NCBI RefSeq assembly: GCF_008084145.1
Contig: NZ_VSDO01000001.1
Span: forward strand, 434,001 to 498,000
Length of the DNA: 64,000 bases
Direction of reading: 5' to 3'
Source: Paenibacillus faecis
Lineage (GTDB): Bacteria > Bacillota > Bacilli > Paenibacillales > Paenibacillaceae
The notes beneath the pieces were generated by a model. It did not search any database, was not told the origin of the DNA, and saw only the letters and a list, made by a program, of their open reading frames with translations. Below, piece after piece: positions 43,133 through 52,000 of this stretch. The position numbers were made by a program, and so were the translations under genes. How positions within the stretch are numbered: position 1 is the stretch's first letter; each line of letters starts with the position of its first letter.

Positions 43133-44125
43133 CTAAAAGCTGCTCAAGAACTGCCGGGTCAGACTTTGCAGCCTGTCTGCGGAAGGCTGCAAATCTTCCG
43201 GCTTTCTCATCTCCAGCACCCAGGCGCCCCGATACCCGCAGGCCACGAGCCAGGCCACCATCGCCTCGATCGGCACGGTGCCGCCGCCGAGCCCCAAATG
43301 ATCATCCGCCTGCCCGGTGTTGTCGCTGAGGTGCAGCGCCACCAGCCGGGACATCGCTTGCTGAAGCATGAGGAGGCAGCGTCCGCTGCCGGTCATATGA
43401 GCGTGGCCGCAATCGAAGACGAGGCCGACCCGCGGGGAATCGATCTCGTCGGCGATCGCCCGCAGGAAGGACACCTCCACGCCGAGCAAACCGGGGTAAG
43501 GCGGGACATTCTCCAGCGCAATGACCGCGCCGCCGCCGGCCGTCCGCTCCAGCACCCGGGTGAGAAAGCCGACGACCCGCAGCTTCGCCGCTTCGGTCGC
43601 GGTCTCAACCCCCGCTCTGGCCCCCGCCGGTTCCGCCGCACCCTCCCCCTCGGCCATGCCTACTGCCGCCGCCTCGTTCCCGGGCGTCGGCTCGGCCTGC
43701 GGCAGCGCGGCCGCCTCCTCGGTGCCCGCCGGCATGGAGCCGCCGGAGTTCTTCCCGGCCAATCCAGCCCCGGGCACCTCCTCGCTCCCCGCATGCAGGA
43801 CGACATGGCGGCATCCCAAATGCTCCGCCACGCGCAGCGTTTCCACGAGCAGACGCTCGGATCGGGCCGCCTCCGCCTCGTCCCGGGCCGCCGGGTTGCA
43901 GCCGGTGATCGGCGCGTGGAGGCTCCACCGGATGCCGTAGGCCTCCCCGGTCCGCTTGAGTTCCGCCAGCCGCGCTTCCGGCCAGACCAGGATCTCTTCA
44001 TGGCCGCCCTCGCACATGATTTCGATCTGCTTCCAGCCGGCCTCGGCCAAAGTCAGCACCGCCTCTTGAAGCGGTCGCTCGATATAAGCATAGGTGGAAA
44101 CGGAACAGTCTTCGCGTGCGATCAT
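43133..44125 (-). CDS. Sugar phosphate isomerase/epimerase-like TIM-barrel protein
   Basis: A 330-residue xylose-isomerase-like barrel. IEIMCEGGHEE, GIRWSLHAPITGCNPAAR, GCRHVVLHAG, AVIALENVPPYP (Glu ligand), LVFDCGHAHMTGSG (Asp/His ligands) and LVALHLSDNTGQADDHLGLG follow the family order. Residues ~118-168 are a Gly/Ala/Glu-rich insert between barrel elements that I take to be a disordered loop. It is the last gene of the glycerol-phosphate operon, behind the two permeases. Confidence 0.75.
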   Translation of the reverse strand: MIAREDCSVSTYAYIERPLQEAVLTLAEAGWKQIEIMCEGGHEEILVWPEARLAELKRTGEAYGIRWSLHAPITGCNPAARDEAEAARSERLLVETLRVAEHLGCRHVVLHAGSEEVPGAGLAGKNSGGSMPAGTEEAAALPQAEPTPGNEAAAVGMAEGEGAAEPAGARAGVETATEAAKLRVVGFLTRVLERTAGGGAVIALENVPPYPGLLGVEVSFLRAIADEIDSPRVGLVFDCGHAHMTGSGRCLLMLQQAMSRLVALHLSDNTGQADDHLGLGGGTVPIEAMVAWLVACGYRGAWVLEMRKPEDLQPSADRLQSLTRQFLSSF

Positions 44126-44181
44126 CTGGATCTCTCCTTCAAATGGGATGGTCCTGCCGGGTCGGTTCCCTCATTCTTTAC

Positions 44182-44997
44182 TTACTTGATGCCGGAATGA
44201 ATAAAACTGTCGATGAATTGGCGCTGAAACGCCAGGAAAATGACCAGCAGCGGTACGATGACGAGCAGCGTCGCCGCGCTGACCTCAGTCCATTGGACCC
44301 CGACTTCGAACGATTGGGCGAAAATCGACAGCCCGACCGTGAGAGGCCGGTTTTCCACGGAATTGGTGACGATCAGCGGCCAGAGGAAATTGTTCCACTG
44401 ATAGCTGATCGACACGAGCGCAAAGGCGACATAGGTGGGCCGGGACAGCGGAAAATACACTTTCCACAACACCTGCCACCGGTTGCAGCCTTCCATGAGT
44501 GCCGCCTCCTCCAATTCCAGGGGGATCGTCTTGAAAACCTGGCGGAGCAGGAAAATCCCGAAGGAAGAAGCGAGATACGGCAGCATAATTCCCAGTTTCG
44601 TATCGAGCAGCGAGAACTGCTTCAATATATTGTAGTTTGGAAAAATCAGCACATCCGCCGGAATCATGATCTGCGCCAGAAATACCAGAAACACGATCCC
44701 GCCTCCGGCGAACGGCACCCGCGCGAACGCGAAGGCGGCCATCGTCGCCGTCAGCATCTGTACGGCAAATACGCCGAACACGATGAGGAGCGTATTCAGG
44801 TAATACACGGTAAAGGGAGCCGCCGACCAAACCGTGGCGAAATTGTCCAGGGTGAAGTCCGCCGACCAGAACCCCGAAAGGGCCGTCTGACGCGAGCGGA
44901 ACGCGGTCACCGTCATCCAGATCAGCGGCACCAGCCAGATCGCGGCCAGCAGCAGCATAAGGGAATGGCCGATTTTAGACACATATTTCTGCGGCAT
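44182..44997 (-). CDS. ABC transporter permease, MalG/UgpE type
   Basis: A 271-residue inner-membrane permease with about six helices. The EAA loop is EEAALMEGCNRWQVLWKVYF, which contacts the ATPase. The N-terminal VPLIWMTVTAFRSR is typical of carbohydrate importers. It pairs with the permease at 45040-45921 (gap 42 bases) and the binding protein at 45923-47308. No ATPase gene is in the window, so it likely uses a shared MsmX/UgpC-like subunit. Confidence 0.85.
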   Translation of the reverse strand: MPQKYVSKIGHSLMLLLAAIWLVPLIWMTVTAFRSRQTALSGFWSADFTLDNFATVWSAAPFTVYYLNTLLIVFGVFAVQMLTATMAAFAFARVPFAGGGIVFLVFLAQIMIPADVLIFPNYNILKQFSLLDTKLGIMLPYLASSFGIFLLRQVFKTIPLELEEAALMEGCNRWQVLWKVYFPLSRPTYVAFALVSISYQWNNFLWPLIVTNSVENRPLTVGLSIFAQSFEVGVQWTEVSAATLLVIVPLLVIFLAFQRQFIDSFIHSGIK

Positions 44998-45039
44998 ATC
45001 TTTGAGCCTTGCCTTTCTTTCCGGACGATCCGTCCGGAA

Positions 45040-45921
45040 TTAATGATAGTGAATGCGTTTGTCGAGTCCGAAAAACTGAACCGCCGCAAACAGCAGCAGC
45101 AGTCCGATCATGACTACCGTCAGCGCGGAAGCCATGCCCTGGTCCCAGAAGCTGAAAGCCGTCTCGTAGATGTAATAGAGCAGCAAATTGCTTGAATTGT
45201 TGGGACCCCCGCGGGTCATTATCATCAAATGATCGACCAGCTTGAACGCGTTCGTCAAGGCGACGATGCTCACAAACAGCGTGGTCGGCATGAGCAGCGG
45301 GAATGTGATTTTACGGAACACGGTAAAACTCCCGACCCCGTCCATTTGGGCGGCTTCATACAACTCTTTGGGGATATTTTGCATGCCGGCCAGATAAAAA
45401 ATCATCAAATAGCCCGCTTCCTTCCAAATGATCATGATGATCATCGCCCACAGCACGAGGCCCGGCGTACCGAGCCAGTTCAGTTCGGCCTGTCCGGTCC
45501 AGGAGAGGAGCCGGCTGACCAGACCGTATTCCGGCGTGTAAATAAACAGCCAGATGTTGGCGACCGCGATCATGGGGATCAGCGTCGGGTAAAAGAAGGC
45601 CGTCCGCATAAATCCTCTTCCCCGCATCATCTTATTGGCGAAAACCGCCATCAAGAGGGCCAGGGCGATCCCCGTAGGAACCGTCCCCAGCGCGAATATC
45701 GCATTATTGCCCATCACCTTTTTGAACACTTCGTCCTCCGCCAACCTGCGGAAGTTATCCCATCCGACAAATAGGGGCTCCGGCGCGGCGAGGTCGGCCT
45801 GAAACAAACTGAGACGAAGCGTCAGAAAGATCGGATAGAAAGTAAACAACGCCAGAATAACCAAAGAAGGCAGCAGCAAAATCCAGGCAAAGGCGTTGTT
45901 TCTCCAGCGGCTTCCGGCCAT
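45040..45921 (-). CDS. ABC transporter permease, MalF/UgpA type
   Basis: A 293-residue permease with six helices, beginning FAWILLLPSLVILALFTFYP, with the EAA loop YEAAQMDGVGSFTVFRKITF. Its start lies one base past the stop of the binding-protein gene, so the two are translationally coupled. Genomic context suggests sn-glycerol-3-phosphate or glycerophosphodiesters as substrate, but sugar is not excluded. Confidence 0.85.
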   Translation of the reverse strand: MAGSRWRNNAFAWILLLPSLVILALFTFYPIFLTLRLSLFQADLAAPEPLFVGWDNFRRLAEDEVFKKVMGNNAIFALGTVPTGIALALLMAVFANKMMRGRGFMRTAFFYPTLIPMIAVANIWLFIYTPEYGLVSRLLSWTGQAELNWLGTPGLVLWAMIIMIIWKEAGYLMIFYLAGMQNIPKELYEAAQMDGVGSFTVFRKITFPLLMPTTLFVSIVALTNAFKLVDHLMIMTRGGPNNSSNLLLYYIYETAFSFWDQGMASALTVVMIGLLLLFAAVQFFGLDKRIHYH

Positions 45922-45922
45922 G

Positions 45923-47308
45923 CTATTTATTGAAGGAAGCCAGAGCCTGATCGGCTTCCGTCTGGGCTTTCTTCAAGGCCTCCGCAGGAGACAATGTGCC
46001 GGTCAATGCCGCCTGAACGTTATCGTTCAAAATTTTCATCACCTTGCCGTTATTGTGCGTGGACAGTTCGGCTGCCGCATATTCCAACTGATCGCGGGCC
46101 ACCAGCGCCGCCGGGAACTCGCCCGCATACTTCTTCATCCGCTCCGTTTCATAGGCGGACTTGCGCACCGCGACATAACCGGTATCGATACTCCACTGGG
46201 CCGCGCGCTCCGGCTCGGTCATAAATTTAACGAATTCCCAGGCGGCCTGCTGCTTTTCCGGACTGATGTCTTTGAAAATATAGAAGTTGCCTCCGCCCGT
46301 CGGACTGCCGTACTGCTTTTTAGCCGGCAGGAAACTGACGCCAAAATCAAATGTGGCGTTCTTCTTGACGTTCGTCAGGTTCCCCGTCGTATGGTACATC
46401 ATCGCGGTCTTGCCTTCCAGGAAGTCGGACGGCACCGTGCTCCAATCCGTGACCCCTTCCGGCATCGCCTTATGCTTGGCCGCAAGATCCACCCAATATT
46501 GAAGTCCTTCCACGTTCTCCGGGGTGTCGAACATCACCTTTTTACCGTCCTGGGTCATCAGGTTTTCCCCGTTTTGCAGCGCGAAAGTCTGCATCATCCA
46601 GTAAGCGAAGCCCGTAACCGGGATTTCCAGCCCGTGGCGTCCGTCCTTTTTCAGCTTGATCGCGTAGTCCTGCATTTCCTCCCAGTTCGCCGGCCCTTTT
46701 TCCGGGTCCAGTCCGGCTTCCTTGAACATCTCCTTGTTGTAGTACAGAACGATCGTGCTGCGCTGGAACGGGATGCTGTAGGTATGACCGTCCGTTTGCG
46801 AATTCGCCATGAAGGCGGGATAGAAATCCGCCAAATAATCGTTGCCTTCCTTGGCGATGAAGTCGTCCAGCGGAACGATCGCGGTCATATCCAGCAAACT
46901 GAACAACTCCGTGGATTGCAGTACCGCCACATCCGGCGGCTGCTTCGCTTGAACGCCCGCCTGCGTTTTTACCGCGGTATCCGCATAACTGCCCGTATAC
47001 ACGGGGGTGACATCGATGTCGGGATGCTCTTTTTCAAAATCGGCGGTCATCGCTTCGATCGTATTGGTCAAAGGACCGCCGACCGCAATCGGGTAGTAGA
47101 AGGTCAGCTCCGTTTTCTTCCCGCCGTTCGCCGCGGACGCCGTCTGAGCCGTCCCTTGGGAAGCCGCCGCGTCATCTCCCTTGCCGTTGCTGCTCCCGGT
47201 TCCGTTCCCGTTTCCGCTGCCTCCACCGCATCCCGCAAGCAGCGACAGCCCTAAGGCCGCCGCAAGTACTTTCGTGCTCCATTTCCGCATAACGTCCATC
47301 TCCTCCAA
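45923..47308 (-). CDS. Extracellular solute-binding lipoprotein (UgpB/MalE-like)
   Basis: A 461-residue lipoprotein. The signal MRKWSTKVLAAALGLSLLAG and Cys mark the lipobox. A Gly/Asn/Ser-rich linker follows. The body has FYYPIAVGGPLTNTIEAMTA, DVAVLQSTELFSLLDMTAIV and FEKEHPDIDVTPVYTGSYAD, as in family 1 (glycerol-phosphate and carbohydrate) binding proteins. The first codons of the longer frame, MEEMDV, precede a better start with AGGAGATGG. It delivers substrate to the two permeases downstream. Confidence 0.85.
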   Translation of the reverse strand: MEEMDVMRKWSTKVLAAALGLSLLAGCGGGSGNGNGTGSSNGKGDDAAASQGTAQTASAANGGKKTELTFYYPIAVGGPLTNTIEAMTADFEKEHPDIDVTPVYTGSYADTAVKTQAGVQAKQPPDVAVLQSTELFSLLDMTAIVPLDDFIAKEGNDYLADFYPAFMANSQTDGHTYSIPFQRSTIVLYYNKEMFKEAGLDPEKGPANWEEMQDYAIKLKKDGRHGLEIPVTGFAYWMMQTFALQNGENLMTQDGKKVMFDTPENVEGLQYWVDLAAKHKAMPEGVTDWSTVPSDFLEGKTAMMYHTTGNLTNVKKNATFDFGVSFLPAKKQYGSPTGGGNFYIFKDISPEKQQAAWEFVKFMTEPERAAQWSIDTGYVAVRKSAYETERMKKYAGEFPAALVARDQLEYAAAELSTHNNGKVMKILNDNVQAALTGTLSPAEALKKAQTEADQALASFNK

Positions 47309-47432
47309 TTTAGTTTAGCTGTTTCCGGAAGAACTCCCGAGCTTTAGGGGCCGGCATTTCTTCCACTCTACCAAATCCGTATATTTCTTTCGTAAGCATG
47401 GGGTAAAAATGCTGTAAAATTCCGCCCGCCGG

Positions 47433-48242
47433 TTAAACGATCGTTCCGGCCCGCTGGGAGCGCGGAAGCATCTCATCCATCGTCGCCCAGATGTAATCCG
47501 GCCGAACCGGGAACCGGTCCAGGTCCGTAAGCGTCGATACCCCCGTCAGTACGAGCGCCGTGCGCATTCCGTGGCCGGCGCCGAACAGGATGTCGGTGTC
47601 CAGCCGGTCGCCGACCATCAGGCAGCGGTCCCCGTCCGTGCCGCTCCAATCCAGCACCTTGGCGGCGTAGTAGGCGGATGGCTTGCCGATGATCTCCTCC
47701 ACCGTTCCCAGGCTCGCGGCCTCGATCGCCTTGACCATGGACCAGGTGTCGGGGATCAAATCGCCGTCCACCGGGCAGTTCGGATCGGGATTCGCCGCGA
47801 TCAGCCGCGCGCCGCCCTGGACCGCCTTCATCGCGCGATGCAGCTTCCCGTAGTTGAACTCCCGGTCCATACCGACGAGCACATGCGTCGCTTCGGACGG
47901 ATTCTCCGTCGTATCGACCCCCTCGGCGGCGAGCTCCCGGACCAGCGCCTGTTCCCCGGCGACGAGAACCCGGACCCGTTCGGGCCGTTCTCCGAAATAA
48001 ACGGCCGACATCGACCCCGCCGTGACGATTTCTTCCTCGTACGCCGCCAGTCCAAGCCGCCGGAGCCGGTCACGGCATTCCTTTCTCGTCCGGATGGTCG
48101 TGTTGCTCAAGAATCTTACCTTCTTCTCCTGGCTCCTTAAATAACACAGCGTTTCCCGCACGCCGGGCAGCAGGACGTCACCCAGAAAAATCGTGCCGTC
48201 CAGATCAAAAAAGTACGTCTCAAATGACAGCGTGTCCGGCAA
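47433..48242 (-). CDS. HAD-IIA family phosphatase (NagD/glycerol-phosphatase-like)
   Basis: A 269-residue HAD-IIA enzyme. ETYFFDLDGTIFLGD holds the nucleophile and acid Asp. RFLSNTTIRTRKECRDRLRR and VVEEIIGKPSAYYAAKV carry motifs II/III, and CLMVGDRLDTDILFGAGHG the metal Asp pair. I choose the TTG at 48242-48240, with AAAGGAGG upstream. An in-frame extension to 48344 would read through a hairpin (48276-48353) and is not coding. Family members dephosphorylate small phosphoesters such as glycerol phosphate, which fits the neighbouring glpP and GDPD genes. Confidence 0.8.
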   Translation of the reverse strand: MPDTLSFETYFFDLDGTIFLGDVLLPGVRETLCYLRSQEKKVRFLSNTTIRTRKECRDRLRRLGLAAYEEEIVTAGSMSAVYFGERPERVRVLVAGEQALVRELAAEGVDTTENPSEATHVLVGMDREFNYGKLHRAMKAVQGGARLIAANPDPNCPVDGDLIPDTWSMVKAIEAASLGTVEEIIGKPSAYYAAKVLDWSGTDGDRCLMVGDRLDTDILFGAGHGMRTALVLTGVSTLTDLDRFPVRPDYIWATMDEMLPRSQRAGTIV

Positions 48243-48275
48243 TGATTGAACAGCCTCCTTTGGGGCGGACAACAC

Positions 48276-48353
48276 AAAAAAGCCCGTTATGCAGCCGCCC
48301 TGGAAACGGACATGGCGAACCATGCCGTTTCCGGCTCTCTGCATAAGGGCTTT
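48276..48353 (-). promoter_or_regulatory. Leader terminator, candidate GlpP antitermination target
   Basis: On the minus strand, GAGACGAGGAGAAAGCCCTT opens a long hairpin closing with CGGGCTTTTTTG (AAAGCCC/GGGCTTT, with TTATGCAG/CTGCATAA above). It precedes the ribosome binding site of the HAD gene. The motif GAGAC-AGGAGAAA-CCCT recurs in the leader of the GDPD gene. Confidence 0.6.
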
Positions 48354-48455
48354 CTCCTCGTCTCCGACCCTAAATTATGAAATTGAACTTGAAACTCTAA
48401 GCTTTCTTTCTCCTCTAATGTAGCCCCCCAGTGTCAAGGGCGTATTAACGTCGTG

Positions 48456-49034
48456 TTAAGACATTGCAAAAGAATGCCACAAGCTTTGATTTCCCATGGA
48501 TACCGCGGCGGCCCCGGCGCGCAGCGCCGTTTCGATTTCCTCATGGTCCTTGATCAGGCCTCCCGCGATGATCGGCAAAGACGTGCTCGCCCGCAGCTCG
48601 CCGATCACTCTCGGGATCAAGCCCGGCATTACCTCCAGCGCGTCCGGCCGGTTTTGGCGCACGGTATGAATACCGTGTTCCAGGGCCGACGTGTCGATGA
48701 GGAACAATCGTTGGATCGCCTGAAGCCCGCACTTTTTGGCCTGTTTGACCATATGGCTTTTGGTCGATATGATGCCTGTCGGTCGAACCTTGTCCGCGAT
48801 GTATTCCACGGCGACGGGGTCGCTGGCCAGGCCCGCCAGAAAATCGACATGGAGGAACACTTTCTTCCCCGCCTCATCCGCCTGCCGGACATAGTGCTGC
48901 ACCGTAAACAAATCGCCAGTCAGCAGGAACAAGATCGGCCAATCGCTGGCGCAGGCCGCCGCCAGATCCTCCGGCTTTCTCACGGCGGGGATGATCGTTC
49001 GTCCCCAGGTTCCCGTGAACAGTCCATTTTTCAT
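48456..49034 (-). CDS. glpP: Glycerol-3-phosphate-responsive antiterminator GlpP
   Basis: A 192-residue GlpP protein, started at the ATG 49034-49032 behind GGAGG (a longer frame to 49247 has no such site and overlaps the GDPD gene). It contains FLLTGDLFTVQHYVRQADEA, GKKVFLHVDFLAGLASDPVA, IISTKSHMVKQAKKCGLQAI and LFLIDTSALEHGI, a barrel-like family specific to glp regulation. With glycerol-3-phosphate bound it prevents termination at leader hairpins of glp genes. It lies 62 bases behind the GDPD gene and 110 bases before the HAD leader. Confidence 0.9.
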   Translation of the reverse strand: MKNGLFTGTWGRTIIPAVRKPEDLAAACASDWPILFLLTGDLFTVQHYVRQADEAGKKVFLHVDFLAGLASDPVAVEYIADKVRPTGIISTKSHMVKQAKKCGLQAIQRLFLIDTSALEHGIHTVRQNRPDALEVMPGLIPRVIGELRASTSLPIIAGGLIKDHEEIETALRAGAAAVSMGNQSLWHSFAMS

Positions 49035-49096
49035 TCTCACGCCTCCTTGTTGTTTGTCCCTAGTATAGAGGCCGTTTATCAGCGCTGGATTAACAT

Positions 49097-52000
49097 CTAC
49101 TCCAAATCGCCGCACCATTGAAGGAAGCGATACAGCACAACCGCGGACTGTGCGCGTGTGGACGATGCGGCCGAATCCAGCCGGTTCCCGGTGACGCCGT
49201 TGAACAGGCCGGCCTGAAGGACCGTTTCCCAATCCGCCCGCCCCCATCTGATTTCCGCGGCGTCCTTGAAGCCGTCCAGCCGCCGGGTGCCTTCACCAGA
49301 TCCGGATCCGGAACCGGCAGCGGAGCCGGAGATCCGCATCGCTCTGGCCATCATCGCCGCCTGCTCCCCGCGGGTGACGGGGGCGTCGGGGCGGAAGGTC
49401 CCGTCTTCGTATCCGCCGGCGAGCCTGGACTGAACCGCCGCCCGTACATAAGGGGCGAACCAATCCGCGGGAGCGACATCCTTCATGGCCGGGCCCGATG
49501 TTTCACCGCTCCCCGCCGTCAGACCGGCTTCTGACTTCGCATCCAGGCCCAGGGCCCGAACCAGCATGGCCGCGAATTCGGCCCGCGTCACGGGGCGGCC
49601 CGGTTCAAACGCCCCGCTGCCGGTTCCCTCCAGCAGCAGCCGCTCCGCCAGCTTCCGGGCTTCTTGCTCCGCCCAGTGACCCTTCATGTCGGCAAATGCC
49701 TTTTCCATGGACAGTATGGTAAAGATTCCGTTTTCGCCGCGCGTCAATATCACCTCGTTGGCTTCGACGACATAACGGCTCGGCGTATAAACCAGTTTGT
49801 TCCCGGCCCGATCGAAACGAACGCCCGTCCCTGTACGGCTTTTCCCGCCGTTATTGGTTCCGATGTATTGAACCGCGTTAGCGATCGGGAAAGGCACGCT
49901 GCGCTCCGACGCGGATCCGTCCCCGGATGATAGGCGAAGCCCGAATTCCACAACCGGACCGGCCAGCCTTCCTCCGGCGCGTTCGGCCGCTTTTGCCACA
50001 GCGGATCTCTCCGGTCCGTTCAGTTCGCGGACGGTGACGACAAGCTCGGCGGAATCGGCGGCGGTGCCTCCGAGTAAACGGGAGGCCTCAGCAAGATCGA
50101 TGTTCCGCAGCGGCAGTCTGTAGCCGGCCTGCAGATCCCGGTTGACCAGCGTCAGCGTAATTTCAGTCCGCCGTAACGACTCCGGCGTCAGACCTGCTAA
50201 AGGAACCCTAACACTCTCCCCTCTAAAGCGGACCTCGACAGGTTTTCCCGCCTCCACAGCTTTTTTCAAGTCCTCCGTTCTAACGGCTCCACTTGTCGCT
50301 TCAAGTACGGTAGTCCCGGCGCCGGTATCAGGCTGCCCAGTCTCACTGCCCGCCGGTGTTCCGGGAAGGCCTTGCGATCCGCCAGGTTTGCCGGAGCTTC
50401 CGTTCCCGTTTCCGCCGGTACCTCCGCCGTTGCCCGGCGTTTCGCCGCCGTTATGGCCCCCGCGAACCGCGATCTCGATCGGCTCCGAATACAGATCATA
50501 GGTGCCGCCCCCTTCGATCGCAGCCGAGTAGCGCAGCAGCGCATAGGCCTTTCCGGCGGCTCCGACCGCCTTGACGGTGTTACCGTCCGCCTGAAGAATA
50601 TCGCTTCCCTCGATGATCACAACGTCCGGCGCAACCTCTTTTTTGTCGCCCCTATAGGTTTCCGCGACCGCGCTTATACTCCGGGATTCCCCCTGGTTTA
50701 ACACCAGCGCGGATTCCTTCGCGGACAGCGCAGCCGCCCAATCCGAAGCGTAGTACGTATAGTCCGTCGTGATGGCAAACGCGCCCATCTTGAAGTACTT
50801 GATGATATCATCGCGCTTGTTCAGGGTCCACGGGGAAATCAGCAGCCCGCGGTGCTTGGCGGCTTCCATAAATTTCGGCCCGAGACCGTTAAAATCCGTA
50901 TTATAAGTCCAGTTTTGCCTGGACAGCGCTTTGATCGTCTCCCGCAGCGAACCTTCCACATTGGATTCGCTCGACAAATAACCGGTCAGCAGACCCGCGT
51001 TCATTTCCGGCATCAAGAGAGCAAGCCGCTCCAGTTGAGCCGGATAAAAAGACATCACATTGACGATATCTTCCGCCTTGTATTTTCTGACGGTTTGTAC
51101 GAACGCATCCACCGCCCCGGGGGTTTGGGTCTTGATCTCCGCATAAACCAGGCGTCCCCGCTCCCGGGCCAGCTGCAGCTGCTCGTCCAGGGTCGGCATC
51201 CTCACCAGCGAATAACCTTGCGGATAAGGCTTGTTCGCGTTCAGCGCTTTGAGCTGCTCCAGGGTGAAATTCTCGACCTGCCCTCTTCCATCCGTCGTCG
51301 TTTCCAGGGAAGCATTGTGGGTGATGATCAGATATCCGTCCTTGGTCAGGAACATGTCGTTCTCAATGTAATCGGCACCGGCCTCAATCGCCAAAATATT
51401 GCTCTCGATCGTATTCTCCGGGGATACGGAAGGCATGCCGCGATGCCCGATCATGTACACTTTGCGAACCAGCGTCGTATCGCGGTTGTAGAGCTCCAGC
51501 GCTTCGTGCGCTTTCACCGGCTCGGCGGCCACAACCCCGTTGACGCCCGCCGTGATCAAACGGTGCAGCGGCAGGGGCCCGCCGGTTGTGCCCGGGGCTT
51601 CCTGCGCCCAGACCATCACCGCCAGCTTCTGCAGATAAGCCACGTTATCCCGGGTAGCCGCCCCCGCCGGCAGCAGCGCGACTCTCGCCTGGCTCGACGC
51701 GGTTTGTCTGCGGATATCGAGCAATTGCTCCGGCGTTGGATGGAGGAGGGAAATGAAGTCCAGGATGCCGCGGATCATCGGATAAGCCGCTCTGGCCCGC
51801 CGGACCAAGTCCGGACGGTCGGAGACGACGAAGGCGTCCTCCAAACCGCGCTCGCGCAGCTCGTGAACGAGCCGGTCAACCGCCAGCTCTTCTTTGACAT
51901 AAAAGGCCGGAATGACCTTCTCCCCCATCGTCTCGAGCACGTCGCTCAGCGGGGAAATCACCTTGCCGCCGTACTTTTCGGTCACGGCAAGATCGGCGTT

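Noticed and set aside
45896..47254. Plus-strand 452-codon open frame opposite the binding-protein gene
   Set aside because: Antisense to a convincing lipoprotein; no domain.
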